Positions 51,422-61,797 of a stretch of DNA of 64,000 nt are shown here, piece after piece. The translations under genes and the position numbers were made by a program. Where the stretch lies: NCBI RefSeq assembly GCF_002192455.1, contig NZ_CP021744.1, forward strand, positions 3,192,001 to 3,256,000, read 5' to 3'. Below the pieces are notes generated by a model. The model was not told the DNA's origin and did not search any database. It saw only the letters and a program-made list of their open reading frames with translations. Each line of letters opens with the position of its first letter. Within the stretch, counting starts at the first letter, position 1. This DNA comes from Streptomyces albireticuli. Its GTDB lineage: Bacteria; Actinomycetota; Actinomycetes; Streptomycetales; Streptomycetaceae.

Positions 51422-52491
51422 CGGGGGCTCCCGGGGTCGGGGCTGTCGTCGGGACGGGGCCCGCCCGGCGGGCGGTCGGGACCGGTCGAGGACCCACCGG
51501 CCTCCGGGCCCGCCCCGGAGGCCGGGCCGGTGCGCTCCCGGCCGCCGGGCGCGCTGCCGGAGCCGCCGTCGGCAACACGGGGCGGGGACTCCCCCGGCCC
51601 CCGGCCGGCGCCGGGCAGGACCCCGGGCGCCCCGCCCTCAGGGCCGCGACCAGGGCCGCCGCCGGTCGGGGCGCCGCCGCCCTCGTCCGGCCGTGCGGTC
51701 CGCCGGGCCTCCCGTCCCGCCCCCGGCGGCCCCGCGAAGGCCTGGGCGATGTCCAGCCAGCGGTCCGCGTCCGGGCCGTGGGCGCGCAGGGCCAGGTCGT
51801 CGCGGTGGGCGCGCCGCGTCGCGAGGAGGCAGAAGTCGAGGGCCGGGCCGGTGACGCGCTGGGCGGCGGCCTCGGGCCCGTACGTCCACAGGGTCCGCCC
51901 GTCGGGGGCGAGGAGCTCGACGCGGAACTCCTCGGCGGGCGGGGTGAGTCCGCGGGCCGCGTACGCGTAGTCGCGGGCCCGTACGCCGATGCGGGCCACG
52001 TGCCGCAGCCGGGCGGTCGGCAGGCGGCGCACGCCGAGGGCGTCCGCGACGTCCTGGCCGTGCGCCCAGGTCTCCATGAGCCGCCCGGTGGCCATCGACG
52101 CGGCGCTCATCGGCGGCCCGTACCAGGGCAGTCTCGCTCCCGGCGGTACGGCCGCGAGCACCCGGAGCAGACCGGCGCGGCCCTCCCGCCAGCGGGCGAG
52201 CAGCGCGGCGGGGCCGAGCGCGGCCAGGGCGGCCGCGCCCTCGTCGACGAACGTGCCGGGCGAGGCGAGGGCCCGCCGGGTCTCCTCGGCGAACCCGCCG
52301 GGGTCGGTCGCGGACTGCACGGCGCGCTCGTCGGTCCAGGTCAGGTGGGCGATCTGGTGGGCGACGGTCCAGCCGGGGGCGGGGGTGGGCGCGGCCCAGC
52401 CGCCGGAGAGGGGGCCGGGGCCGGACACGAGGCCGTCCAGGTCCTCGCCTTCCGCACGCAGATCGGCGAACACTTCCACCGGGTCGACCAC
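51418..52491 (-). CDS. TIGR03084 family metal-binding protein (MDMPI/DinB fold) with a long G/P-rich tail
   Basis: A 357-residue protein. Residues 1-255 are the MDMPI-type fold of TIGR03084: [20 protein letters not shown] (His ligands), [20 protein letters not shown] and [20 protein letters not shown]. Residues about 258-357 are a G/P/A/R-rich disordered tail not usual for the family (normally about 260 residues). First gene of the leftward operon; GGAG precedes the GTG start by 6 nt. TIGR03084 genes commonly neighbour AtuA and acyl-CoA carboxylase genes. Confidence 0.88.
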   Translation of the reverse strand: MVDPVEVFADLRAEGEDLDGLVSGPGPLSGGWAAPTPAPGWTVAHQIAHLTWTDERAVQSATDPGGFAEETRRALASPGTFVDEGAAALAALGPAALLARWREGRAGLLRVLAAVPPGARLPWYGPPMSAASMATGRLMETWAHGQDVADALGVRRLPTARLRHVARIGVRARDYAYAARGLTPPAEEFRVELLAPDGRTLWTYGPEAAAQRVTGPALDFCLLATRRAHRDDLALRAHGPDADRWLDIAQAFAGPPGAGREARRTARPDEGGGAPTGGGPGRGPEGGAPGVLPGAGRGPGESPPRVADGGSGSAPGGRERTGPASGAGPEAGGSSTGPDRPPGGPRPDDSPDPGSPR

Positions 52492-52518
52492 GCCGCGCTC
52501 CTTCGGGAAAAGGTGACT

Positions 52519-52531
52519 TGACGAACAGTCA
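52519..52531. promoter_or_regulatory. Operator-like palindrome TGAC-GAACA-GTCA
   Basis: A 4-bp-arm inverted repeat about 28 bp upstream of the first gene of the catabolic operon, in its likely promoter. It is the best nearby candidate site for the operon's TetR regulator (44021), but is short. Confidence 0.4.
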
Positions 52532-52595
52532 GATACGTACGGGCCCGGTCACCGGACCCGTCGCACGGAGAGCGTGGCACCGGCGGGGAAAACAA

Positions 52596-55500
52596 TCAAG
52601 CGTGCTTGCATCTATTTTCGCCAGGGGTCCCCGGAACCGACGGCTTCCGGACGAGCGCCTCCGCGAGCACCTCGGCCAGATGCCGGGCGCGCGGGCCGCC
52701 GCCGGCGTTCAGCTGCGCCACCTGCGTACGGCAGGAGAACCCGTCGGCCAGCACCTCCGCCCCCTCCGGCGCCGCCCGCAGGGACGGCAGCAGCCGCTCC
52801 TCCGCGCAGGCCACGGACACGTCGTGATGCCCGCGCTCGAAACCGAAGTTTCCCGCCAGCCCGCAGCAGCCGCCGCTCAGCTCGCCGTCGAGCCCGGCGC
52901 GGGCGCGGAGCCGCCGCTCGGCCGCGTCGCCCAGTACGGCGTGCTGATGGCAGTGCGTCTGGCCGACGACGGGCCGGTCGATCCGTGGCGGCTCCCAGTC
53001 CGGTGCGTACTCCTCGACCGCCTGGGCGAAGGTGCGTACGGCTGAGGCGAGTTGCCGCGCCCTCGGGTCGTCCGGAAGCAGCTCCGGCAGGTCGGTGCGG
53101 AGGGCGGCGGCGCAGCTGGGCTCCAGGACGACGACGGGCAGCCCGGCGGCGAGCGCCGGGGCCAGGGCGTCGAGGGTGCGGCGCAGGACGGCGCGGGCGC
53201 GGCCGAGCTGTCCGGTGGAGATCCAGGTGAGGCCGCAGCAGGGGCGTCGCGGCGGTACGACGACGCGGAGGCCGGCGTCCTCCAGCACGGTGGTGGCGGC
53301 GCGGCCGGTCTCGGGGGCGAGGTAGGTGGTGAAGGTGTCGGGCCAGAGGAGGGCGGTGGGGCGGGGTGCGGTTGCGGGGGCGGGTGCGGGTGCGGGGTGC
53401 CGCTGCGCGGGGCCTTCTCCCCGGCCCCGCCCCTTCCCGTAACCGGGGGCTCCGCCCCCGGGCCCCCGTTCCGCGCTCCGCGCGGTGGCCTCAAACGCCG
53501 GCCGGGCTGGATTTCGCCCCGCCCACCACCGCGTGAACGTCTCCTCCGCCAGCTCAGGGAGTTCCCGTTCGGGCGCGATGCCCCCGAGCCGCTTCATGAG
53601 CGCCGCGAGCGGCCGTACGCGCGCCAGCCGGTTGAGGACCGGGGCGGCCGGGGCCGCCGCCCGGAGCCACACCGGCAGCCACCCCATCGAGTAGTGCGCG
53701 GCGGGCCGCACCCGCCCCGCGTAGTGGTGGTGGAGGAACTCCGCCTTGTACGTGGCCATGTCCACGCCCACCGGGCAGTCGCTGCGGCACCCCTTGCACG
53801 ACAGGCACAGGTCGAGCGCCTCCCGGACCTCCTCCGAGCGCCACCCGTCCGTGATCACACCGCCCCGCTCACCGGCCAGCATCTCGTGCAGCAGCCGGGC
53901 CCGGCCGCGCGTGGAGTGCCGTTCCTCGCGCGTCACCCGGTACGAGGGGCACATCACGCCCGCGCCCCCGGCCGTGGTCGTCTCGCGGCACTTGGCGACG
54001 CCCACGCAGCGGCGTACGGCTCCCGCGAAGTCGCCCCCGTCACCCGGATAGGCGAACTCGACCGGTACCGGCCGCCGCGGCAGGACCTCGAAGCGGAGGT
54101 TCTCGTCCAGGCGGTGCGGGCGGGCGAGGATGCCGGGGTTGAGGCCGCCCGCCGGGTCCCAGAGGTCCTTGAAGCGCGTGAAGAGGCCGACGACCTCCGG
54201 CCCGTACATCTTCGGCAGCAGTTCGGCGCGCGCCTGCCCGTCGCCGTGCTCGCCGGAGAGCGAGCCGCCGTGGGCGACGACGAGCGCGGCGGCGTCGGCG
54301 GAGAAGTCCCGGAAGCGCCGCACACCGTCCGGGCTCATCAGGTCGAAGTCGACGCGCACGTGGACACAGCCGTCGCCGAAATGCCCGTAGGGCGCGCCGT
54401 GCAGGCCGTGACGGCGGAGCAGCGCCCTGAACTCCCGCAGGTACGCGCCGAGACGGCGCGGCGGAACCGCGCAGTCCTCCCAGCCGGGCCACGCCTCGGT
54501 GCCGTCGGGCAGCCGGGTTGCCGTGCCGGCGGCGTCGTCCCGTACCCGCCACAGGACGCGCTGCCCGGCCGGATCGGTGACGACCGCGCGGCCGGACGTC
54601 TCCGGGGCCGCCGCGCGGGCGATCTCCTCGGCGCGGGCACGGGCCTCCGCCGGGGAGGCCCCGCCGGTCTCGACGAACAGCCAGGCCGCGCCCTTCGGCA
54701 GCCCGGCGGCGTCGCCCACCAGGTCGGCGGCCATCCCCTCGACGGTCAGCGGGCCGAAGGGCAGCAGGAGGGGCGCGGCGTCGGCGGCGGCGCTCTCGTC
54801 CGCGTAGCCCAGCACGGCCAGGGCCCGCGCGCGCGGCGCCTCGACGAGACGGACCGTGGCCTCCGTGACGACGCCGAGCGTGCCCTCGCTGCCGGTGAAG
54901 GCCCGCGCCACGTCGGTGCGCCGCTCGGGGAGCAGGGCGTCCAGGGCGTAGCCGGAGATGCGCCGGGGCAGCTCCGGGAAGCCGGTGCGCAGCAGCGCCA
55001 GGTCGCCCTGGACGAGGGCGCGGAGCCCGTCGGCGAGCCGCGCGGGCAGCCCGTCGAGGCCCTGCCCGAGGCGGGCGCGCTCGCCGCCGTACGTGAGGAC
55101 GTCGAGCGCGTGGACGTTGTCGGCGGTGGTCCCCCAGGCCACGGAGTGCGCGCCGCACGCGTTGTTCCCGATCATCCCGCCGAGGGTGCACCGCCCGTGT
55201 GTCGAGGGATCGGGCCCGAACGTCAGCCCGTACGCGCCCGCCGCGGCCCGCAGCGTGTCGAGGACGACACCGGGCTGGACGACGGCGGTACGGGCGTCCG
55301 GGTCGAGCGCGGTGATCGCGTCCATGTGCCGGGCGAGGTCGAGCACGACGCCGGTGCCCGTGGCCTGCCCGGCGATCGACGTCCCGCCGCCCCGGGCCAC
55401 GACCGGGACGCCGTGCTCCCGGCAGACGGCGAGGGCGGCCGCCACGTCGGCGGCGTCGCGCGGGGCGACGACGCCGAGGGGGACGCGGCGGTAGTTGGAG

Positions 55501-55598
55501 GCGTCCATGGTGACGAGGGCGCGGGCGGCGGCGCCGAAGTCGACGTCGCCGCGTACGGCTTTCCGCAGGGCGGGGGCCAGTCCTTCACTGAGGGGCAT
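52596..55598 (-). CDS. FAD-binding / Fe-S (GlpC-type) oxidoreductase fusion, D-2-hydroxyacid dehydrogenase-like
   Basis: A 1000-residue fusion. Residues 1-470: FAD-linked oxidase of the GlcD/D-lactate dehydrogenase group (VPVVARGGGTSIAGQATGTG, FGPDPSTHGRCTLGGMIGNN, GHFGDGCVHVRVDFDL, GGSLSGEHGDGQARAELLPK). Residues about 520-640: 4Fe-4S ferredoxin-like part (CVGVAKCRE, MCPSY, LCLSCKGCRSDCPVGVDMAT). Residues 745-1000: CCG domains (PCCGLTW, GGCCGLAGNFGFERGH). Residues about 694-735 are encoded by repeat copy E and form an Arg/Gly-rich linker. It likely oxidises D-lactate, glycolate or D-2-hydroxyglutarate. Confidence 0.92.
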   Translation of the reverse strand: MPLSEGLAPALRKAVRGDVDFGAAARALVTMDASNYRRVPLGVVAPRDAADVAAALAVCREHGVPVVARGGGTSIAGQATGTGVVLDLARHMDAITALDPDARTAVVQPGVVLDTLRAAAGAYGLTFGPDPSTHGRCTLGGMIGNNACGAHSVAWGTTADNVHALDVLTYGGERARLGQGLDGLPARLADGLRALVQGDLALLRTGFPELPRRISGYALDALLPERRTDVARAFTGSEGTLGVVTEATVRLVEAPRARALAVLGYADESAAADAAPLLLPFGPLTVEGMAADLVGDAAGLPKGAAWLFVETGGASPAEARARAEEIARAAAPETSGRAVVTDPAGQRVLWRVRDDAAGTATRLPDGTEAWPGWEDCAVPPRRLGAYLREFRALLRRHGLHGAPYGHFGDGCVHVRVDFDLMSPDGVRRFRDFSADAAALVVAHGGSLSGEHGDGQARAELLPKMYGPEVVGLFTRFKDLWDPAGGLNPGILARPHRLDENLRFEVLPRRPVPVEFAYPGDGGDFAGAVRRCVGVAKCRETTTAGGAGVMCPSYRVTREERHSTRGRARLLHEMLAGERGGVITDGWRSEEVREALDLCLSCKGCRSDCPVGVDMATYKAEFLHHHYAGRVRPAAHYSMGWLPVWLRAAAPAAPVLNRLARVRPLAALMKRLGGIAPERELPELAEETFTRWWAGRNPARPAFEATARSAERGPGGGAPGYGKGRGRGEGPAQRHPAPAPAPATAPRPTALLWPDTFTTYLAPETGRAATTVLEDAGLRVVVPPRRPCCGLTWISTGQLGRARAVLRRTLDALAPALAAGLPVVVLEPSCAAALRTDLPELLPDDPRARQLASAVRTFAQAVEEYAPDWEPPRIDRPVVGQTHCHQHAVLGDAAERRLRARAGLDGELSGGCCGLAGNFGFERGHHDVSVACAEERLLPSLRAAPEGAEVLADGFSCRTQVAQLNAGGGPRARHLAEVLAEALVRKPSVPGTPGENRCKHA
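53396..53520. repeat. Dispersed GC-rich palindromic element, copy E (in-frame, inside a gene)
   Basis: GCCGCTGCGCGGGGCCTTCT, CCCCGCCCCTTCCCG, GGGGGCTCCGCCCCCGGGCC and CGCCGGCCGGGCTG (53497-53510) are the same blocks as in the other copies. A GGGTGCGGGTGCGGG run adjoins it. No stop codon occurs in the gene's frame. Confidence 0.88.
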
Positions 55599-55694
55599 GG
55601 ATCACCCTTTCCCCCTTCCCGCCCCTTCCCTCATGTTCCCGGCCGCCGGACGGGCGGGAACTCCCGGCCCCGCCTGGCCGGCCGTCGGCCGTCT

Positions 55695-56261
55695 CTAGTC
55701 GTCCGTGGCGCGGATCAGCATCGCGAGGACGACCTGGACGACGCCGAACACCACCAGCCCCCAGAGCGTGCCCCACGCCCACGCCACCCCGTCGCGCCCC
55801 GTCACCGTGAAGGCCGTCGCGAAGCAGACGGAGCCGGTCGCCAGGCCGGCGGCGGGCACGGCGTACGACGCGAGGGGCGAGAAGTTGTCGTTGAAGTACT
55901 CCGAGCACAGGGCGACGAGGAGGGAGCAGCCCACGGCCGCGCCGAGCCCGACGGGTGTGCCCTGTTCCCAGGGCAGAGGCGTCAGCAGGGCGAACCCCGT
56001 CACGAACGCCACCTCGCACAGCAGCGCCGCGACACCGGCCGTCCTCTTGGGGCCCAGGCCGTCGTAGCCCCGGCCCACGAACACGGCCAGCGGCATCGTG
56101 ACGGCCGGGACGAGGCAGGCGATCGCCACCACGACGAGGAGCGACCACGTGGTCATCGCCGCGAGCACCGACCCGATGACCACCCCGGTCATGAGGCCGG
56201 ACAGGACGGCGGGGCGTGGGTCCTTCCGCGGCTTGGAGGACGTCGCCCCCCGCGTGACCAC
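55695..56261 (-). CDS. Membrane C-terminal domain of the Ser/Thr kinase, separated by a frameshift
   Basis: As read, a 188-residue protein with about five hydrophobic helices (VLSGLMTGVVIGSVLAAMTT, SLLVVVAIACLVPAVTMPLA, VAALLCEVAFVTGFALLTPL, GVAWAWGTLWGLVVFGVVQV). The GTG at 56261 has no RBS. Its frame is open upstream to about 56590 and reads PPPARRSSDPPAVYRSPDPP and similar, continuing the kinase's Pro-rich repeats. It is therefore the displaced end of the kinase gene and probably not an independent protein. Confidence 0.8.
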   Translation of the reverse strand: MVTRGATSSKPRKDPRPAVLSGLMTGVVIGSVLAAMTTWSLLVVVAIACLVPAVTMPLAVFVGRGYDGLGPKRTAGVAALLCEVAFVTGFALLTPLPWEQGTPVGLGAAVGCSLLVALCSEYFNDNFSPLASYAVPAAGLATGSVCFATAFTVTGRDGVAWAWGTLWGLVVFGVVQVVLAMLIRATDD

Positions 56262-57976
56262 CGGCGCGGGCGTGGGGGACTGCCAGGGGAAGAGCTGGGC
56301 CGGCTGCCCCCAGGGAGGGGCGGGCGGAGGGGGTGAGGGCGAGGAGGAGCGGCGGGGAACGGGCGAGAAGGGGGGCTCGGGCAGACGGCGGATGGAAGGG
56401 GGTTCGGGGTACGGGCGGGAGGGAGGCTCGGGCGACCAGGGGGCGTACGGCGGGTCGGGGGAGCGGTAGACGGCGGGGGGATCGGACGACCGGCGGGCGG
56501 GGGGCGGGTTGGGCGAGCGGTAGGGGGCGGGAGGGTCGGAGGAACGGCGGGCGGGAGGCGGATCGGACGACCGCCGGGCGGGGGTGGGGCGGACGAGCGG
56601 TAGGCGGCTGGAGGGTCGGGGGCCCGGCGGGCGGGCGGCGGATCCGACGACCCGTACGCGGCAGGAGGATCGGACGACCGGCGAGCGGGGGGCGGGGCGG
56701 AGGACCCGTACGCGGCTGGAGGGTCGGGGGCCCGGCGGGCGGGCGGCGGATCCGACGACCCGTACGCGGCAGGAGGATCCGAAGCCCGCCGGGCAGGCTT
56801 CGGGCCGGAGGACCGGTAGGCGGCAGGAGGATCAGAGGAACGGCGAGCAGACGGCGGCTGGGGCGACCGGCGAGGCAGCGGACCGGAGGAGCGGTACGGG
56901 GGCGGGTCCTCGGACGACCGGCGGGCGGGCGGAGACCCTGACACCCCCTGGGCAGGCCGCCCCGCGGCCGGGGCCGGGGCCGGGGCCGGGTCCGGGTCCG
57001 GGTCCGGCGCGGGCCGGGCCGTTCCAGTCAGCCGGGGCGTTCGAGGCAGCCGGGGCGGCCCGGACAGGCGCGGACCAGGGCCGTCCGGCTCCGGCTCGCC
57101 CCCGCCGTCGCCCCCGCCGTCGCCCCCGCCGTCGCCCCCGCCGGAGGCGAGCCGCAGTCTCCGCGTCACCTCCCCCGCGCTGCCCGGCCGCTGCCCCGGG
57201 TCCTTGCGCAGCAGGTCCAGGACGAGCCTGTCGAGGTGCCGGGGGAGGCCGGGCCGCCGCCTCGACGGCGGATCGGGCACGGTCTCCAGATGCTGGCGCA
57301 TCAGGACGAGAGGGACGCCGGAGAACGGGGGTTCGCCGCACAGCAGCGCGTACAGCAGACAGCCGAACGAATAGAGGTCGGACGCCGCCCCGATGGTCCG
57401 GGAGCCCCGCGCCTGCTCCGGGGACATGTACGCCGGGGTGCCCACGGCGTGGCCGGTCTCGGTGAGCGTCGTGAGGGCGGCGGTCTCCTCGACGAACCGC
57501 GCGATGCCGAAGTCCAGGACCTTGACGGTGTCTTCGGGGGTGACCATGACGTTCGCGGGTTTGATGTCGCGGTGGACGAGCCCGGCCCGGTGCGCGGCGG
57601 CCATCGCCTCGCAGATCTGCACGCCCCAGGTCACGGCCTGCGCGGGCCGCGGCCGCCCGCCGGCCAGGACGGCGCCCAGCGTCCGGCCCTGGAGCCGTTC
57701 CATGACGAGGTAGAGCGTGGGCCTGCCGTCGAGCTCGGCCTCCCCGTAGTCGTGCACGGTGACGACGTACGGGCTGGAGATGCGGCCCGCGGCCCGCGCC
57801 TCCCGTTCGAACCGGGCCACGAGGACCGGGTCCCCGGCGTCGACCGCCGTGGAGAGCAGCTTGATCGCGACGGGCCGGTCCATGCGCTCGTCGACGGCGG
57901 ACCACACCTGCCCCATGCCCCCGCTGCCGATCCGCTCGCCCAGTCGGTACCGGCCATCCAGCAACACACCACGCAC
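56189..57976 (-). CDS. Ser/Thr protein kinase (frame shifts near 56580)
   Basis: A Hanks-type kinase. Residues about 8-265: GERIGSGGMGQVW (P-loop), VAIKLL (Lys), GLVHRDIKPANVMV, KVLDFGIARFV and GTPAYMSPEQARG. A long disordered region follows with repeats of ARRSSDPPAAYGSSDPPP type. Near 56580 a C-run has five Cs where the repeat pattern needs six. After this the kinase frame reads non-repetitive Pro/Arg until 56189, while the next frame continues the repeats and a membrane domain to 55695. The intact gene would be about 760 residues. A GTG with AGGGGGAA about 9 nt upstream is preferred over one three codons earlier. Confidence 0.9.
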   Translation of the reverse strand: MRGVLLDGRYRLGERIGSGGMGQVWSAVDERMDRPVAIKLLSTAVDAGDPVLVARFEREARAAGRISSPYVVTVHDYGEAELDGRPTLYLVMERLQGRTLGAVLAGGRPRPAQAVTWGVQICEAMAAAHRAGLVHRDIKPANVMVTPEDTVKVLDFGIARFVEETAALTTLTETGHAVGTPAYMSPEQARGSRTIGAASDLYSFGCLLYALLCGEPPFSGVPLVLMRQHLETVPDPPSRRRPGLPRHLDRLVLDLLRKDPGQRPGSAGEVTRRLRLASGGGDGGGDGGGDGGGEPEPDGPGPRLSGPPRLPRTPRLTGTARPAPDPDPDPAPAPAPAAGRPAQGVSGSPPARRSSEDPPPYRSSGPLPRRSPQPPSARRSSDPPAAYRSSGPKPARRASDPPAAYGSSDPPPARRAPDPPAAYGSSAPPPARRSSDPPAAYGSSDPPPARRAPDPPAAYRSSAPPPPGGRPIRLPPAVPPTLPPPTARPTRPPPAGRPIPPPSTAPPTRRTPPGRPSLPPARTPNPLPSAVCPSPPSRPFPAAPPRPHPLRPPLPGGSRPSSSPGSPPRPRRWSRGGRRPPSRGRTHAPPSCPAS

Positions 57977-58145
57977 GGCGATCACTTCCCCCTCGTCCGG
58001 CCTGCCCGCGGCGGGCCGCGGGCGCTCGCCGGATCTCGCCGGAGGGTGAGCGGGAGCGGCACACGGCGGGTACGTCGAGCGTACGGACTTGAGCGACGCA
58101 TCTCACCCGATGGACGCAGATCCGTGGAGCGCCCCCACGCATTAG

Positions 58146-59273
<1,128 letters not shown>

Positions 59274-59284
59274 GCGGGTGCGGG

Positions 59285-59525
59285 AGGGGGTGACCGCTGC
59301 GCGGGGCTTTGTCCCCTACCCGCCCCTTCCCGTAACCGGGGGCAAGCCCCCGGGCCCCCGGCCGCGCTGACGCGCGGTGTCCTCAAGCGCCGGACGGGCT
59401 GAAATCAGCCCGTCTGGGGGCACCTCCCAGCGGTAGCTGGGGGAGTTTGAGGACCGGGGTCCGGGGCGGAGCCCCGGTTCGGGAAGGGGCGGGGTGGGGA
59501 AAAGGCCCGCCGCAGGCGCACCCCC
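59285..59525. repeat. Dispersed GC-rich palindromic element, copy F
   Basis: Left arm GACCGCTGCGCGGGGCTTTG, CCCGCCCCTTCCCGTAACC; centre CGCCGGACGGGCTG (59388-59401) and CACCTCCCAGCGGTAGCTGG, shared with copy B; right arm GGTTCGGGAAGGGGCGGGG, AAAAGGCCCGCCGCAGGCGC. Located between convergent serC and the MFS exporter. Confidence 0.88.
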
Positions 59526-59554
59526 CGGACCGCACCCGCACCCAACCCCCGCCC

Positions 59555-60766
59555 CTACCCCCGCCGTCCCAACCGCACCACAAACACACCCCCCACAAGC
59601 GCCGCCCCCGCCACAACCAACCCCAGCAACGACGCGCTGAACCCAATCCCCTGCGCATCGCTCAAATACCCCGTCCCCACCGGCAGGATCCCCGCGAAGA
59701 GATATCCCCACGCGCTCAGCGCCGCGTTCGCCTCCGCCAGCCGAGGCCCCGGTACTCGCCCGTTCAGCAGCGAGAACCCGCCCAACTGGCCCATCCCCTG
59801 GCCGATCCCGGCCAGGACCGCCGCCGCGAGCAGCAGCCGGATGGACGACGCGCGGACGGCGAGGATCACCAGCAGCATGCCCGCCGCGGTCGCGCCCGTC
59901 GCCGTGGCGAGGAGGCGGTGGGGGCGCCACCGGCTCACGAAGAACTGCACGGCGGTGGACGCGCCGAACATGACGAAGGCCGAGCCGCCGGCCACGATCC
60001 GGTTGGTCGTGCCGAGGAGGTCGGCCAGCATGGACGGGCCGAGGGCCAGCAGGAACGAGGTGCCGGTCATGCCGGGCATGTACGCGGCCAGGCCGGCCAG
60101 CAGGTCGCGCCGGTTGGGCCGGGGCACGGACGGCAGCCGCAGCCAGGAGCCGCCGGCGCCGGCGCGGCGGACCTGCGGCAGGGTGCGGATGACCAGCAGG
60201 GCCGACAGCAGCAGGACGGCCTCGGCGACGAACACCGTCACGGTCGGGGCCGGGAGCAGCTGGGCGGCGCAGCCGGCCAGGAGCGGGCCCGAGGCCAGGC
60301 CGGTGCCCATGGCCACGGAGCCGGCGAGCGAGGCCTGCCGGCGCCGGTCGGGGCCGCCGACGTCGGAGACCGCCGCCATGCCCGCCGCCACCGCGCCGCC
60401 CACCGCGAGGCCGGTGAGCAGGCGCGCGGCGATCAGGGCGGCGACGCTGCCGGCCGTCGCGTACAGCAGGCAGGCGAGGAGGGCGGACAGCACGGCCGGG
60501 ACGAGGACGGTCCGTCGTCCGTAGCGGTCCGACAACACGCCGGCGACCGGCAGGGCCACCAGGAGCCCGCCGATGTACGAGGCGAAGACGACGGTCAGGG
60601 TGCCGGTGCCGAAGCCGATCCGCTGCTGCCACAGGACGAACATCGGGGTCGGCGCGTTCGAGAGCATGAAGACGGCGGTCAGGGGCCAGGCGGCGAGCCA
60701 GACACTGCGCCCGCCCCGCCCGGTCCGGGAGTGCCGGGCGGCGCCGGTCTGCTGGACGGCGCTCAT
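59555..60766 (-). CDS. MFS transporter (12-TMS, DHA1-like exporter)
   Basis: A 403-residue major facilitator with 12 predicted helices. The loop 2-3 signature is GVLSDRYGRRTVLVPAVL. Helix 1 reads AAWPLTAVFMLSNAPTPMFV. The ATG overlaps the LLM enzyme stop by ATGA, so it is the last gene of the leftward four-gene operon. It probably exports the pathway product or provides self-resistance. Substrate not predictable. Confidence 0.93.
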   Translation of the reverse strand: MSAVQQTGAARHSRTGRGGRSVWLAAWPLTAVFMLSNAPTPMFVLWQQRIGFGTGTLTVVFASYIGGLLVALPVAGVLSDRYGRRTVLVPAVLSALLACLLYATAGSVAALIAARLLTGLAVGGAVAAGMAAVSDVGGPDRRRQASLAGSVAMGTGLASGPLLAGCAAQLLPAPTVTVFVAEAVLLLSALLVIRTLPQVRRAGAGGSWLRLPSVPRPNRRDLLAGLAAYMPGMTGTSFLLALGPSMLADLLGTTNRIVAGGSAFVMFGASTAVQFFVSRWRPHRLLATATGATAAGMLLVILAVRASSIRLLLAAAVLAGIGQGMGQLGGFSLLNGRVPGPRLAEANAALSAWGYLFAGILPVGTGYLSDAQGIGFSASLLGLVVAGAALVGGVFVVRLGRRG

Positions 60767-61749
60767 GCGAGGCCGCGCAGCAGCGGCAGCAGCTCCTCCG
60801 CGGTCCGCTCCAGCGCGGCTCTGTAGGCCGGCTCGTGGAGGTCGGGGGTGGGCAGGCGCAGCACGATGTGGCGGGCGCCGGCCGCGACGTAGCCGCCGAC
60901 CCACTCGGCGACCTGCTCGGGGGTGCCGCCGAAGATGCCCTGGGTGGTGCGCATGGTGGGCAGGTCGAGGCGGTAGTAGGCGCCGAAGTAGGCCGTCAGG
61001 GTCTCCTCGGCCTTCTCGACGCCGCGGTCCACGGCGACCGAGAGGTAGACGGCGCCGGTGACGTCGGACTCGGGGCGCCCGGCGGCCTCGCGGGCCTCCT
61101 GGACCCGCAGCCAGCCCTTCTCGTAGTGGGCGGCCGTGGTGCTGGTGGGCATCCACCCGTCGTAGATCCGCCCCGTGCGCTCCAGCATCTTCTCGCCGGA
61201 GTGCGCCATCCACAGCGGGGGTCCGGCCGGCTGGTCGGGTACGGGCAGCAGCGCCACGTCGTCCAGTCGGTAGTACTTTCCGGCGAAGGAGACGGGCTCG
61301 CCCTCGGCGCGCCACAGGGCGCGGCAGATCTCCAGGGTCTCGCGCGTGCGGCCCACCCGCTGGTCGAACGGGATGCCGTAGGCCGCGAACTCGGCCCGGG
61401 TGGCGGGTGAGGAGAACCCGGAGCCGAGGCCCGTGATCAGGCGGCCACCGGAGATCCGGTCCAGGCAGGCGAGTTCGTGGGCCAGGTGGACGGGCGGGCG
61501 CAGCGGCAGCAGCACCGCCGTGCCGAGCTGAACCCGCTCCGTGGTGGTGGCCGCCGCCGTCAGGGCGAGCACCGGGTTCATCCGGGAGCGGGCCAGCGGG
61601 GACTCGCCGGCCCAGATGGAGTCGTACCCCAGTTGTTCGATCTTCCGGCTCAGTTCGCCGAGGTGACGGGGATAGTCGTTACGTTCGACGACGGATTCGC
61701 GTCCGGGGAGGACGACACCGATACGGAGGTCGGTCGGCGTCTGGGGCAC
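60763..61749 (-). CDS. LLM class flavin-dependent oxidoreductase
   Basis: A 328-residue bacterial luciferase-like protein. The N-terminus (RIGVVLPGRESVVERNDYPR), ELSRKIEQLGYDSIWAGESP, VQLGTAVLLPLRPPVHLAHE, DRISGGRLITGLGSGFSSPA and PPLWMAHSGEKMLERTGRIY are typical of F420- or FMN-using members. In this operon it could hydroxylate or reduce a chorismate-derived acid or the later product (inference). AGGAA precedes the GTG by 4 nt. It lies 48 bp after the DAHP synthase gene. Confidence 0.92.
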   Translation of the reverse strand: MPQTPTDLRIGVVLPGRESVVERNDYPRHLGELSRKIEQLGYDSIWAGESPLARSRMNPVLALTAAATTTERVQLGTAVLLPLRPPVHLAHELACLDRISGGRLITGLGSGFSSPATRAEFAAYGIPFDQRVGRTRETLEICRALWRAEGEPVSFAGKYYRLDDVALLPVPDQPAGPPLWMAHSGEKMLERTGRIYDGWMPTSTTAAHYEKGWLRVQEAREAAGRPESDVTGAVYLSVAVDRGVEKAEETLTAYFGAYYRLDLPTMRTTQGIFGGTPEQVAEWVGGYVAAGARHIVLRLPTPDLHEPAYRAALERTAEELLPLLRGLA

Positions 61750-61797
61750 GGTGTTCCTATCTGAGAGGTCCGGCGGGGGGTGGGCGGGGGCCCGGGG

